A DNA stretch of 64,000 bases from Azospirillum formosense (GTDB taxonomy: Bacteria; Pseudomonadota; Alphaproteobacteria; Azospirillales; Azospirillaceae). Shown here one piece after another: positions 1-8,484 of the stretch (position 1 is the stretch's first letter; each line of letters opens with the position of its first letter). A program made the translations under genes and the position numbers. The notes beneath the pieces were generated by a model. The model worked only from the letters and a program-made list of their open reading frames with translations, did not search any database and was not told the DNA's origin. The stretch is from NCBI RefSeq assembly GCF_040500525.1, contig NZ_CP159403.1:387001-451000 (forward strand). Direction: 5' to 3'.

Positions 1-2275
1 CCATTTCGCGAACGCCGGCATCCCCGTCGTCCTGCTCGACATCCCCGCCAAGGAGGGTGACGACCGCAGTGCCATCGCCAAGGGGGCCATCCAGAGGCTT
101 CTGAAGACCGACCCCGCGCCCTTCATGCACCCGAAGAACGCCAAGCTGGTGACTCCGGGCAATCTGGAGGATGACCTCGCCCTGCTGGCCGACGTGGATT
201 GGATCGTCGAGGCCATCGTCGAGAATCCGGCGGTCAAGGCCGACCTCTACCGCCGCATCGACCCGGTGCGCAAGGAAGGCTCCGTGGTGTCGTCCAACAC
301 CTCGACCATCCCGCTGGGCGTGCTGGTGGAAGGGCAGTCGGACGCCTTCAAGCGCGACTTCCTGATCACCCACTTCTTCAACCCGCCGCGCTACATGCGG
401 CTGCTGGAGATCGTCGGCGGCGAGGCCACCCGGCCCGACGCGCTGGCCGCCGTCGCCGACGTCTGCGACCGCGCGCTGGGCAAGGGCGTGGTGCGTTGCA
501 AGGACACGCCGGGCTTCATCGCCAACCGCATCGGCGTCTACTGGATCCAGACGGCCATCAACGCCGCCGTCGACCTCGGCCTGACGGTTGAGGAGGCCGA
601 CGCCATCGCCGGCCGCCCCATGGGCATCCCGAAGACCGGCGTGTTCGGTCTGGTCGACCTCGTCGGCCTCGACCTGATGCCCCACATCGCGAAGAGCCTG
701 CTGGCGACCCTGCCGGGGAACGACCCCTACCGCGCCGCCTTCCGCGAGCATCCGGTCATCACCAAAATGATCGCGGAGGGCTACACGGGCCGCAAGGGCA
801 AGGGCGGCTTCTACCGCCTGAACCGCGACGGCGGGTCCAAGGTCAAGGAGGCCATCGACCTGTCCAGCGGCGCCTACCGCCGCTCGGACAAGCCGAAGCT
901 GGAGAGCGTGTCCGCCGCGGGGCGCGATCTGCGGGCTCTGGCGGACTTCCCCGACAAGACCGGGCAATACGCCCGCCGGGTGCTGGCCCACACGCTGTCC
1001 TACGCGGCGTCGCTGGTGCCGGAGATCGCCGACAGCATCGTCGCGGTCGATGAGGGGATGCGGCTCGGCTACAACTGGAAGCAGGGACCGTTCGAGCTGA
1101 TCGACCGGCTGGGCACCGCCTGGTTCGCCGACCTCTGCCGCAGCGAGGGCATCCCCGTCCCGCCGCTGGTCGAGCAGGCCGCCGGGCGGCCCTTCTACCG
1201 GGTGGAGGACGGCAAGCTCCAGCACCTGACCACCGCCGGCCTCTACGACACGGTGGTGCGTCCCGACGGCGTTCTGCTGCTGTCCGACATCAAGCGGGCG
1301 TCGAAGCCGGTGTGGAAGAACGGCTCGGCCAGCCTGTGGGACATCGGCGACGGCGTTCTGTGCGTCGAGTTCACCAGCAAGATGAACGCGCTGGACGGCG
1401 ACATCATGGCCGCCTACGGCAAGGCGATGAAGCTGATCGGCGATGGAAAGGGTGACTGGAAGGCTCTGGTCATCCACAACGAGTCCGACAACTTCTCGGT
1501 CGGCGCCAATCTCGGCCTCGCCCTGTTCGCCCTGAACGTCGGGCTGTGGCCGCAGATCGAGGAGCTGGTGGAGGGCGGGCAGCGCGCCTACCGCGCCCTG
1601 AAATACGCCCCCTTCCCGGTGGTGTCGGCGCCCAGCGGCATGGCGCTCGGCGGCGGCTGCGAGATCCTGCTGCATTCCGACCATGTGCAGGCCCACGCCG
1701 AGACCTACATGGGGCTGGTCGAGGTCGGCGTCGGGCTGATCCCCGGCTGGGGCGGCTGCACGGAGATGCTGGCCCGTCACGCCGCCAACCCCCGCACGCC
1801 GAAGGGGCCGATGCCGCCGATCGCCGGGGCCTTCGAGACCATCAGCCTCGCCAAGGTCGCCAGGTCGGCGGCGGAGGCCAAGGACCTGCTGTACCTGCGC
1901 GCGAGCGACGGCATCACCATGAACCGCGACCGCCTGCTGGCCGACGCCAAGGCCAAGGCGCTGGAACTGGCCGCGAACTACACCCCGCCCGAGAAGGTCA
2001 CCTACACGCTGCCCGGCCCCAACGGGCGTGCCGCGCTGGAGCTGTTCCTCGAAGGCTTCGCGCTGCAGGGCAAGGCGACGCCGCACGACATGGTCGTCTG
2101 CGGCAAGCTGGCCGGCATCCTGACCGGCGGCCCGAAGGCCGACGTCACCCAGCCGGTGACCGAGGACCAGATGCTGGCGCTGGAGCGCAAGGCCTTCATG
2201 GAGCTGGTGCGCACCGAAGGCACCATCGACCGGGTGGAGCACATGCTGACCACCGGCAAGCCGCTGCGGAACTGA
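1..2275 (+). CDS. 3-hydroxyacyl-CoA dehydrogenase / enoyl-CoA hydratase (FadN-like), 5' end outside window
   Basis: Two-step beta-oxidation enzyme: hydrates enoyl-CoA and oxidises 3-hydroxyacyl-CoA with NAD. The open frame runs in from base 2, so the start and the first part of the Rossmann fold (the GxGxxG loop) are missing; 757 residues are visible. The order is dehydrogenase first, crotonase last, as in Bacillus FadN and unlike E. coli FadB. Visible signs are the NAD-domain strand GIPVVLLD at the edge, the SSNTSTIPL and THFFNPPRYMRLLEIV motifs of 3-hydroxyacyl-CoA dehydrogenases, and in the last third the crotonase segments SVGANLGLALFA, MALGGGCEILLHSDH and GLVEVGVGLIPGWGG, the latter with the catalytic Glu. 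The acyl-CoA dehydrogenase gene follows after 17 bp, so they are probably one operon; the thiolase partner, if present, would lie upstream of the window. Confidence 0.9.
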   Translation, partial: HFANAGIPVVLLDIPAKEGDDRSAIAKGAIQRLLKTDPAPFMHPKNAKLVTPGNLEDDLALLADVDWIVEAIVENPAVKADLYRRIDPVRKEGSVVSSNTSTIPLGVLVEGQSDAFKRDFLITHFFNPPRYMRLLEIVGGEATRPDALAAVADVCDRALGKGVVRCKDTPGFIANRIGVYWIQTAINAAVDLGLTVEEADAIAGRPMGIPKTGVFGLVDLVGLDLMPHIAKSLLATLPGNDPYRAAFREHPVITKMIAEGYTGRKGKGGFYRLNRDGGSKVKEAIDLSSGAYRRSDKPKLESVSAAGRDLRALADFPDKTGQYARRVLAHTLSYAASLVPEIADSIVAVDEGMRLGYNWKQGPFELIDRLGTAWFADLCRSEGIPVPPLVEQAAGRPFYRVEDGKLQHLTTAGLYDTVVRPDGVLLLSDIKRASKPVWKNGSASLWDIGDGVLCVEFTSKMNALDGDIMAAYGKAMKLIGDGKGDWKALVIHNESDNFSVGANLGLALFALNVGLWPQIEELVEGGQRAYRALKYAPFPVVSAPSGMALGGGCEILLHSDHVQAHAETYMGLVEVGVGLIPGWGGCTEMLARHAANPRTPKGPMPPIAGAFETISLAKVARSAAEAKDLLYLRASDGITMNRDRLLADAKAKALELAANYTPPEKVTYTLPGPNGRAALELFLEGFALQGKATPHDMVVCGKLAGILTGGPKADVTQPVTEDQMLALERKAFMELVRTEGTIDRVEHMLTTGKPLRN

Positions 2276-2292
2276 GGGGGGAGGACTGAGCA

Positions 2293-4083
2293 ATGCCGAT
2301 CTACAAGGCTCCGCTGGAGGATGTCCGCTTCGTCCTCGACGAGATCGTCGGGGCGGGCAAGCTGGCCGAACTGCCGGGTTACGAGGACGCCACCCCCGAC
2401 CTGATCGCCCAGGTCCTGGAGGAGGGCGCCAAGCTGTGCGAGGAGGTGCTGTTCCCGCTGAACCAGTCCGGCGACGGCGAGGGCTGCAGCTTCGAGAACG
2501 GCGTCGTGCGCACGCCCAAGGGCTTCAAGGAGGCCTACGGCACCTACATCGAGGCTGGCTGGCAGGGTCTGTCCTGCGACCCGGCCTATGGCGGGCAGGG
2601 GCTGCCCAAGCTGGTCAACACCATGCTGGAGGAGTTCATCTGCTCCGCCAACCTCAGCTTCGGCATGTATCCCGGCCTGTCGCTGGGCGCTTACAACGCG
2701 CTGGCCACCTACGGCTCCGAGGAGCTGAAGCAGCGCTTCCTCGGCCGTCTGGTCGACGGCACCTGGGCGGGCACCATGTGCCTGACCGAGCCGCATTGCG
2801 GCACCGACCTCGGGCTGATCCGCACCAAGGCGGTCCCGCAGGAGGACGGCAGCCACAGGATCACCGGCACGAAGATCTTCATCTCCGCCGGCGAGCATGA
2901 CCTGACCGAGAACATCCTGCACCTCGTGCTGGCGCGCCTGCCCGACGCGCCGGCCGGAACGCGCGGCATCAGCCTGTTCCTGGTGCCGAAGTTCCTGCCC
3001 AACGAGGACGGCGGCGTCGGCCCGCGCAACGGCGTTGCCTGCGGCTCCATCGAGCACAAGATGGGCATCAAGGCGTCGGCGACCTGCGTCATGAACTTCG
3101 AGGACGCCACCGGCTGGCTGGTCGGCGAGCCGCACAAGGGCATGCGGGCGATGTTCGTGATGATGAACGCGGCCCGCCTCGCCGTCGGCATCCAGGGGCT
3201 GGGGGTCGCCGAGGTCAGCTACCAGAACGCGGTGGCCTACGCCAGGGAACGGCTCCAGGGCCGCTCGCTGAAGGGCACGGCGCACCCCGACAAGCCGGCC
3301 GACCCGATCATCGTCCATCCCGACGTGCGGCGGAACCTGCTGACCGCCCGCGCCTACACCGAGGGCGCCCGCGCGCTCGGCGCGCTGGTCGGCTACAAGC
3401 TGGACGTGGCGGAGAAGCACGCCGACGACAAGACGCGCAAGGAGGCGGACGAGTTCGTCCAGCTGATGACGCCGATCGTCAAGGCGCTGTTCACCGACAT
3501 CGGATTCGAGTCGGCCAACATCGCCGTGCAGGTGCATGGCGGGCACGGCTTCATCTGGGAAACCGGCGTGGAGCAGTATGTCCGCGACGCCCGGATCTGC
3601 CAGATCTACGAAGGCACCAACGGCATCCAGGCGCTGGACCTCGTGGGGCGCAAGCTGCCGCAGGACATGGGCCGGCTGCTGCGCCGCTTCTTCCACCCGG
3701 TCGGCGCCGAGATCGAGGCCGACATGGAAAATGAGGAGCTGGGCGAGTTCGTCCTTCCGCTCGCCAAGGCCTTCGCCAAGCTGCAGCAGGCGACCGCCAT
3801 CATCGCGCAGAAGGGACTGAAGGACCCGGAGGAGGCCGGGGCCGCAGCGACCGACTATCTGCGGCTGTTCGGTCTGGTGGCGCTCGGCTGGATGTGGCTG
3901 AGGATGGTCAAGGCCGCGCGGGCCAGATTGGCGGCGGGGGAGGGCAACGCGACCTTCCTCGAGGCCAAGATCAGGACCGCCCGCTTCTACACGGCGAAAC
4001 TGCTTCCGCAGACCAACGCCCTGTTCATCACCATCATGGCCGGGTCCGGACCCCTCATGGAGATGGAGGAGACCGCCTTCTGA
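2293..4083 (+). CDS. acyl-CoA dehydrogenase (long form with C-terminal extension)
   Basis: Flavoprotein that performs the first oxidation of fatty-acyl-CoA and passes electrons to ETF. At 596 residues it is longer than the roughly 380-residue medium-chain type and carries an extra C-terminal helical region, as in the FadE/AcdB-like group found in alphaproteobacteria. Motifs seen: MCLTEPHCGTDLG (FAD/substrate loop), KIFISAGEHDLTENI, VQVHGGHGFIWETGVEQYVRD, and IYEGTNGIQALDL, where Glu440 fits the catalytic base. The ATG has the purine-rich GGGGGGAGG at 2276-2284 in front of it. It lies 17 bp behind the FadN-like gene and likely works with it on the same substrates. Chain length preference cannot be read from the sequence. 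Confidence 0.92.
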   Translation: MPIYKAPLEDVRFVLDEIVGAGKLAELPGYEDATPDLIAQVLEEGAKLCEEVLFPLNQSGDGEGCSFENGVVRTPKGFKEAYGTYIEAGWQGLSCDPAYGGQGLPKLVNTMLEEFICSANLSFGMYPGLSLGAYNALATYGSEELKQRFLGRLVDGTWAGTMCLTEPHCGTDLGLIRTKAVPQEDGSHRITGTKIFISAGEHDLTENILHLVLARLPDAPAGTRGISLFLVPKFLPNEDGGVGPRNGVACGSIEHKMGIKASATCVMNFEDATGWLVGEPHKGMRAMFVMMNAARLAVGIQGLGVAEVSYQNAVAYARERLQGRSLKGTAHPDKPADPIIVHPDVRRNLLTARAYTEGARALGALVGYKLDVAEKHADDKTRKEADEFVQLMTPIVKALFTDIGFESANIAVQVHGGHGFIWETGVEQYVRDARICQIYEGTNGIQALDLVGRKLPQDMGRLLRRFFHPVGAEIEADMENEELGEFVLPLAKAFAKLQQATAIIAQKGLKDPEEAGAAATDYLRLFGLVALGWMWLRMVKAARARLAAGEGNATFLEAKIRTARFYTAKLLPQTNALFITIMAGSGPLMEMEETAF

Positions 4084-4531
4084 GGATCAGCCTTACGGGG
4101 TCTATGTCTTTGGGCCGGGATCGGTGTAAGCTGCATCGGTTCCGGCTTTTTCGCCTTCAGAGATGCGAAAGATAGAAAGTACGAAAAGGGCGGTCCTTTA
4201 TCATGAGCAAGCCAGTGGCTTGATACATTCGTGCTCACTTTCGTCATGGGCGGCCGATGAGCGAAATGGATATTGCTGTAGCGCGGCAATGCCATTGCTC
4301 AGAGCCTTCAATGAGACAAAGGTTAAATTCGGGTTGTCCGACCCCACCGAATCGTGGTACATCTGATATGACATTACCCTGCATAAGGACTTTCTATTCC
4401 TTTTGGAATTGGGTCATATGATGCTTGAAAATGACCCGCATTTTTTCCGAAACTGAGGGTCGGAACACTGGCCTTGTGTCAGGGCTGTACGTTCGGATCA
4501 TTGAAAGCACTGAGTACGGGGGCACCACCAG
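4084..4531. other. 448-bp intergenic region, less GC-rich than its surroundings
   Basis: No convincing gene. Short open frames exist on both strands but lack a ribosome site and normal codon use. The stretch is visibly richer in A and T than the flanking genes. It holds two small inverted repeats near 4396-4446 (listed separately) and must contain the promoter of the response regulator that starts at 4532. A small RNA cannot be ruled out. Confidence 0.5.
4411..4446 (+). terminator. hairpin plus T6, terminator-like
   Basis: GGGTCAT at 4411-4417 pairs with ATGACCC at 4431-4437 over a 13-nt loop, followed by GCA and six Ts. Immediately upstream ATTCC-TTTT-GGAAT (4396-4409) makes a second small hairpin. 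It could end a transcript from the beta-oxidation operon or an unannotated RNA, or act as an operator for the response regulator 86 bp downstream. Confidence 0.35.
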
Positions 4532-5176
4532 ATGAAAATCCTGATCGGAGACGACCATGTGCTTTTCCGGGAGGGATTGCGCAGGCTGCTGGAGCAGCTG
4601 AAGGAGGGTGCCAGCTTTGAGGAAGCCAGCAACTTTGATGAGCTTCTGGAAAAGGCTGGCAAGGGCGAGACCTACGACCTCGTCCTGACCGATCTGCGCA
4701 TGCCCGGTTGGCCCGGCTTCTCCGGCATCCAAGACCTGCGGGGAAAGCAGCCCGACTCCAAGGTCGTCGTTGTCTCGGCGTCCGAAGCGCATCACGACGT
4801 GCGTGACGCGCTGGAGCACGGCGCCGCAGGCTACATCCCGAAATCGTCCAGCGTGAAGATCATGCTGAGCGCGCTGGACCTCATCTTCTCGGGCGGCGTC
4901 TATGTGCCGCCGACCGTGCTGCGCGAATCTGGGGAAACCGAGGTGCGTGTCGGCGCCATCCCGCCCAGCGACCCGCAGCTCGACCACCTGCTGACCCAGC
5001 GTCAGCGCGAGGTTCTGGACCGCCTGCGCGAAGGCAAGTCCAACAAGCAGATCGCCCATGAGCTGGGCCTGTCCGAAGGCACGGTGAAGATTCACATGAC
5101 GGCGATCTTCAAGTCGCTGGGCGTGCGCAACCGCACCCAGGCCGCCATGGCCTTCCCGCAGTCGCACTCCGCCTGA
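4532..5176 (+). CDS. NarL/FixJ-family two-component response regulator
   Basis: 214 residues: an N-terminal receiver domain (about 1-120) and a C-terminal LuxR-type helix-turn-helix (about 147-205). The acidic pair Asp7/Asp8, phospho-acceptor Asp54 in LVLTDLRMPG, and Lys104 in AAGYIPKSS are all present, so it should be phosphorylated. The DNA-binding part reads LTQRQREVLDRLREGKSNKQ and then LGLSEGTVKIH, the classical GerE fold. No kinase gene is adjacent, so the partner is unknown. It stands alone with a strong terminator right after it. Targets cannot be predicted from the window. Confidence 0.92.
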   Translation: MKILIGDDHVLFREGLRRLLEQLKEGASFEEASNFDELLEKAGKGETYDLVLTDLRMPGWPGFSGIQDLRGKQPDSKVVVVSASEAHHDVRDALEHGAAGYIPKSSSVKIMLSALDLIFSGGVYVPPTVLRESGETEVRVGAIPPSDPQLDHLLTQRQREVLDRLREGKSNKQIAHELGLSEGTVKIHMTAIFKSLGVRNRTQAAMAFPQSHSA

Positions 5177-5198
5177 ACGTCCTGTCCTGCCTTATGAG

Positions 5199-5236
5199 AA
5201 CGCCCGCGGTAATCGCCGCGGGCGTTTTCGTTTTTG
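5199..5236 (+). terminator. rho-independent terminator of the response regulator
   Basis: AACGCCCGCGG at 5199-5209 pairs perfectly with CCGCGGGCGTT at 5216-5226 (6-nt loop), followed by TTCGTTTTT. It lies 23 bp after the stop codon. Confidence 0.9.
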
Positions 5237-5268
5237 GGCCTTTTCGTCTTTGGGGTCGCGGGTGCCGC

Positions 5269-5703
5269 TCAGCCCATGCCGGCGACGTAGCCGCGCAGGG
5301 ACTCGACCTCCAGTTCCGCGTCGTCCAGCCGCGCCTTGACGATGTCGCCGATGCTGACCAGCCCGACGAGTTCGCCGTCCTCCAGAATCGGCAGATGGCG
5401 GATGCGGCGCTCCGTCATGACGCCCATGATCTGCGACACCGTGTCGGCCGGGCTTCCGGTGACGAGGTCGCGGGTCATCAAATCGCCGACCGGCCGCTCC
5501 AGGGCGGCGGCGCCATCCGCAGCCACGGCGCGGACGATGTCGCGTTCCGACAGGATTCCGGCGGGGCGGCCATCCTCCCGCATCACCAGGACGGCGCCGA
5601 TTTTGTGGTGGGCGAGCTGGCGGGCGACCGCGTCGATCCGGTCGTCCGGATTGGCGGTGATGATTCCCGTGCCCTTCCTTTTCAAGACGGCGGCAATGTG
5701 CAT
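5269..5703 (-). CDS. tandem CBS-domain protein
   Basis: 144 residues made of two CBS motifs and little else: first repeat about 10-65 (IGAVLVMREDGRPAGILSE), second about 72-128 (IRHLPILEDGELVGLVSIGD). Paired CBS domains bind adenine nucleotides and act as energy or redox sensors; stand-alone versions of this size are common in alphaproteobacteria and usually of unknown target. The start at 5703 is supported by GGGAGGAA ten bases upstream. It is a single-gene unit, convergent with the response regulator and downstream of ompW on the same strand, from which it is separated by a terminator. Confidence 0.88.
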   Translation of the reverse strand: MHIAAVLKRKGTGIITANPDDRIDAVARQLAHHKIGAVLVMREDGRPAGILSERDIVRAVAADGAAALERPVGDLMTRDLVTGSPADTVSQIMGVMTERRIRHLPILEDGELVGLVSIGDIVKARLDDAELEVESLRGYVAGMG

Positions 5704-5772
5704 GGTTGTGCTTCCTCCCGCGCGGATTCACGAAAGGGAATGCTCACCCACTGTCGCTTCTCTAGGAAGTCG

Positions 5773-5818
5773 CAAAAAGGAACAGGCCGGATACCCCTTT
5801 CGGAGTAGCCGGCCTGAA
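5773..5818 (-). terminator. terminator of the ompW gene
   Basis: Read on the minus strand, CAGGCCGG (complement of 5809-5816) pairs with CCGGCCTG (complement of 5783-5790) and is followed by TTCCTTTTTG. It lies about 50 bp past the ompW stop codon. Confidence 0.75.
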
Positions 5819-5865
5819 ACACCCGGTCTCGCAGGGCCTCCCGTGGGGGGGCCCGGAAGTGCCGA

Positions 5866-6564
5866 TTAGAAGCGGTAGCCGATGCCCAGGCCGACCAGCC
5901 ACGGGTCGATCTTGACGTCCGAACGGACGGTGGTGCCCAGGTTGGTCTGCGCCGTGACGTCGGTCTTCAGGAAGATCTTCTTCACGTCGAGGTTCAGCGA
6001 CCAGTTGCCGGTCAGGGCGACGTCCACACCGGCCTGCAGCGCCCAGCCGAAGCGGTTCTCATAGTCGGTGTCGACGATGCGCAGGCCGATGCCGTTCGCC
6101 TTGTTGGCGGCGTCCTCGCGGTAGAACAGGGTGTAGTTCACGCCGGCGCCGACATACGGGCTGACGCGCTCCTTCGGGAAGAAGTGGTACTGCGCCGTCA
6201 GGGTCGGCGGCAGCAGCGACACCTTGCCCACGTCCACGGAGCCGCCGAGGCCCGGCAGGATCGAGCCCTTCACGGTGTGGCGGCTGGTGCCGGCGATCAG
6301 CTCCAGGGCGATGTTGTCCGTGACGAAGTAGGAGAAGTCGAGTTCCGGGATGTAGTCGTTGTTGATCCGCGGCTCGCCGATGTTGGTGGCGCCCTGGTGG
6401 ATCAGGTCGCCCGACTCCTGCGGGATCACGGCCAGGGCGCGCGCGCGCACCAGGATGTCACCGGCGGACTTGCCCTTGAAATCCTGGGCCAGCGACGGGG
6501 AGGAAACGGCGGCAAGAGCCGTGGTCGCCAGCAGGGCGGCGGCGGCGCGCTTCAGGAAAGTCAT
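5866..6564 (-). CDS. ompW: OmpW-family outer membrane protein
   Basis: 232 residues with a clear Sec signal peptide (basic KRAAAALLATTALAAVSSPSLAQ, cut near residue 26). The mature part shows the OmpW layout of an 8-stranded barrel: early DILVRARALAVIPQ, the INNDYIPELDFSYFVTDNIA strand, LPPTLTAQYHFFP, VSPYVGAGVNYTLFY, GWALQAGVDVAL, and the C-terminal aromatic residue (GLGIGYRF) used by the Bam machinery. OmpW proteins form narrow hydrophobic channels and often respond to oxygen or stress; the actual cargo here is unknown. It appears to be a single-gene unit with its own terminator. Confidence 0.93.
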   Translation of the reverse strand: MTFLKRAAAALLATTALAAVSSPSLAQDFKGKSAGDILVRARALAVIPQESGDLIHQGATNIGEPRINNDYIPELDFSYFVTDNIALELIAGTSRHTVKGSILPGLGGSVDVGKVSLLPPTLTAQYHFFPKERVSPYVGAGVNYTLFYREDAANKANGIGLRIVDTDYENRFGWALQAGVDVALTGNWSLNLDVKKIFLKTDVTAQTNLGTTVRSDVKIDPWLVGLGIGYRF

Positions 6565-6653
6565 GGGATTGGCTCCAGGGCAGAATTAGCTGATGTCGTT
6601 TTTTTGGCTTAATGCCTGGAGATGTATTACCAGAGTTTTTGTGGGGTTGCTAC

Positions 6654-6686
6654 GCCGCCTCAACCAAAACGTCATAGTGAGGCGGC
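6654..6686. repeat. 9-bp inverted repeat between ompW and the lipoprotein gene
   Basis: GCCGCCTCA at 6654-6662 is repeated inverted as TGAGGCGGC at 6678-6686 with 15 nt between. There is no T-run on either strand, so it may be a weak end signal for the lipoprotein transcript or an operator for ompW. Confidence 0.4.
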
Positions 6687-6724
6687 TTTGCAACAGCGAC
6701 GAGTTGTCGCATAGACTGAAACTC

Positions 6725-7210
6725 TTACCGCGCTGGGACCGGGGAGGGTTGTGGGGACTGTGAAGGGACTTGCGCCAGGCAGTTCTGTACGATCGCGTAG
6801 CATTGACCGAGTCGGCTGCCGCCGCTGGACGACCCGCCATAGACGATGCGCTCGACCACGCCGTTGTGCAGGGTGAAGGTCGCCTCGCAATCGACGCTGG
6901 TCACGTCCGAGCCGTAGCCGCCCCAGCCGCCGTAGGGATAGCCCCAATAGCCGCCGTACCCGCCCCAAGCCGGATAGGAGATCAGACGGTTGCTGCGATA
7001 GGTGAAGAACTCGCGGTCCCCTGCGGCGGCCTGCCGTTCCGGAACCCCGGCGCAGGACAGCAGCGTCTGCTTCGGCATGCCGACCAGCGCGTTCTGCGCG
7101 ACCATCGCCTGGTCGGCGGCCGGGTTGGCGCAGCCGGCCAGAACACCGCCGACCAGAACGCCGCCGGCCAGAAGAACCGCACCGAAACCAATCCTCGTCG
7201 TTCCGCCCAT
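6725..7210 (-). CDS. small outer-membrane-type lipoprotein with Gly/Tyr-rich stretch
   Basis: 161 residues. The N-terminus is a lipoprotein signal ending in the lipobox VLAGC (Cys27). Residues about 82-100 are a Gly-Tyr-Trp repeat (YGGYWGYPYGGWGGYG), followed by CEATFTLHNGVVERIVYGG, which resembles the small SmpA/OmlA-like lipoproteins that begin with a short VGMPK motif (here LVGMPKQTLLSCAGVP). The ATG at 7210 is chosen because GGGAGG sits nine bases upstream and the signal peptide begins there; the frame stays open much further. It starts 14 bp after the oxidoreductase gene and is probably co-transcribed. Function unknown; envelope location is the firm part. Confidence 0.8.
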   Translation of the reverse strand: MGGTTRIGFGAVLLAGGVLVGGVLAGCANPAADQAMVAQNALVGMPKQTLLSCAGVPERQAAAGDREFFTYRSNRLISYPAWGGYGGYWGYPYGGWGGYGSDVTSVDCEATFTLHNGVVERIVYGGSSSGGSRLGQCYAIVQNCLAQVPSQSPQPSPVPAR

Positions 7211-7224
7211 CGCCGTGCCTCCCG

Positions 7225-8376
7225 TCAGGGGCGCCGCAGCCGGGCCGGCGCCAGATCCTCCACCCGCACGCCGAGCGCCGCAACCTCTGGCGGCAGGCCG
7301 CCGCCGGTCGCCAGCGCCGCGGCGGTGCGGCCCATCGCCGGCGCCGTCTGGATTCCGTAGCCGCCTTGGCCGGCCAGCCAGAAGAAGCCGTCCATGGACC
7401 CGTCGTAACCCACCACCATCACCTTGTCGGCGACGAAGCTGCGCAGGCCCGCCCATTTGTGCGTGATACGTCGAACGGAGAAGCGCACCGCCTGTTCCAT
7501 GCGGTCGATGGCGACGGCGATGTCCATCTCCTCCGGTTGCACGTCGCAGGGCTCGACCGGCGTCTCGTCGGCGGGGGAGAGCAGCAGCCGGCCCGATTCC
7601 GGCTTCATGTAGAACTGCTCGTCCACATCGATGGTCATGGGCCAGCCGGCGAGCCCCGCCGCGTCGGCCGGATCGGTGAACACCGGATCGAAGGTGATGG
7701 CGGTGCGCCGTTTCGGCACCAGCCCGACGGGGCGCACGCCGGCCATGCCCGCCAGACCGTCGGCCCAGGCGCCCGCCGCGTTGACCAGGACCGGCGCGGC
7801 GAACGCGCCCGCCGGGGTGGTGGCGATCCACAGCCCGTCGCGACGCTCCAGCGCGGTCACCCCGGCGTCGGTGACCAGCCGGCCGCCGCGCGCCTTCAGC
7901 CCGCGCAGGTAGCCGCCGTGGATGGCGTGGACGTCCATGTCCATGGCCTCCGGCTCCCACACCGCGCCGTCCACGTAGTCGGGGTTCAGGAAGGGCGCGC
8001 GGGCGAGCGTCTGGGCGCGGTCGAGGCGTTCGACGGTCGGGGTCAGCCGCCGCCCCTCGGCGAAGTCGCGGTCGAGCGCAGCGGTCTGGTCGGCGCGCCC
8101 GATCAACAGGACGCCGCGCGGGGTCAGAAGCGGGTGCTCCGAAAAGCCCTCCGGCGGGTTGGTGTAGAAATCCCAGCTCGCCACCGTCAGCGCGCGGACG
8201 ACCGGATGCCCGTAGGTCTGGGTGTAGAGCGCCGCCGAACGGCCGGTGGAGTGGTAGCCGGGCTGGCTCTCGCGCTCCAGCACGATGACGCTGCCGTGCG
8301 CCGCCAGCTCATAGGCCGCCGAGGCGCCGGCCATGCCGCCGCCGACGATCAGGAAATCCACCCGTTCCACGTCCAT
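7225..8376 (-). CDS. FAD-dependent amino-acid/glycine oxidase-like oxidoreductase (DadA family)
   Basis: 383 residues. The N-terminal dinucleotide-binding motif GGGMAGASAAYELA follows directly on the start, and the C-terminal FAD segment MDGFFWLAGQGGYGIQ closes the fold; STGRSAALYTQTYG is the typical flavin-contact loop of the DAO superfamily. It should oxidise a secondary amine or amino acid; the substrate is not visible. ATG 8376 is preferred over a longer frame because AAGGGAG precedes it and the Rossmann strand begins at residue 6. It sits downstream of smc on the same strand with the lipoprotein gene after it. Confidence 0.85.
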   Translation of the reverse strand: MDVERVDFLIVGGGMAGASAAYELAAHGSVIVLERESQPGYHSTGRSAALYTQTYGHPVVRALTVASWDFYTNPPEGFSEHPLLTPRGVLLIGRADQTAALDRDFAEGRRLTPTVERLDRAQTLARAPFLNPDYVDGAVWEPEAMDMDVHAIHGGYLRGLKARGGRLVTDAGVTALERRDGLWIATTPAGAFAAPVLVNAAGAWADGLAGMAGVRPVGLVPKRRTAITFDPVFTDPADAAGLAGWPMTIDVDEQFYMKPESGRLLLSPADETPVEPCDVQPEEMDIAVAIDRMEQAVRFSVRRITHKWAGLRSFVADKVMVVGYDGSMDGFFWLAGQGGYGIQTAPAMGRTAAALATGGGLPPEVAALGVRVEDLAPARLRRP

Positions 8377-8484
8377 TCTCCCTTGTCGGTGCCTGTGCCG
8401 GCCCGATTGTCCGACGCGCATCTTAGGCGTTGGGAAAAGCCGAATGAAGTCGTGAAAGCGGCATGGCTGGCGCAACGGAGCCCG

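Noticed and set aside
4163..4366. Possible 67-residue plus-strand gene in the gap before the response regulator
   Set aside because: No ribosome site, odd composition and no homology; the region looks like intergenic DNA.
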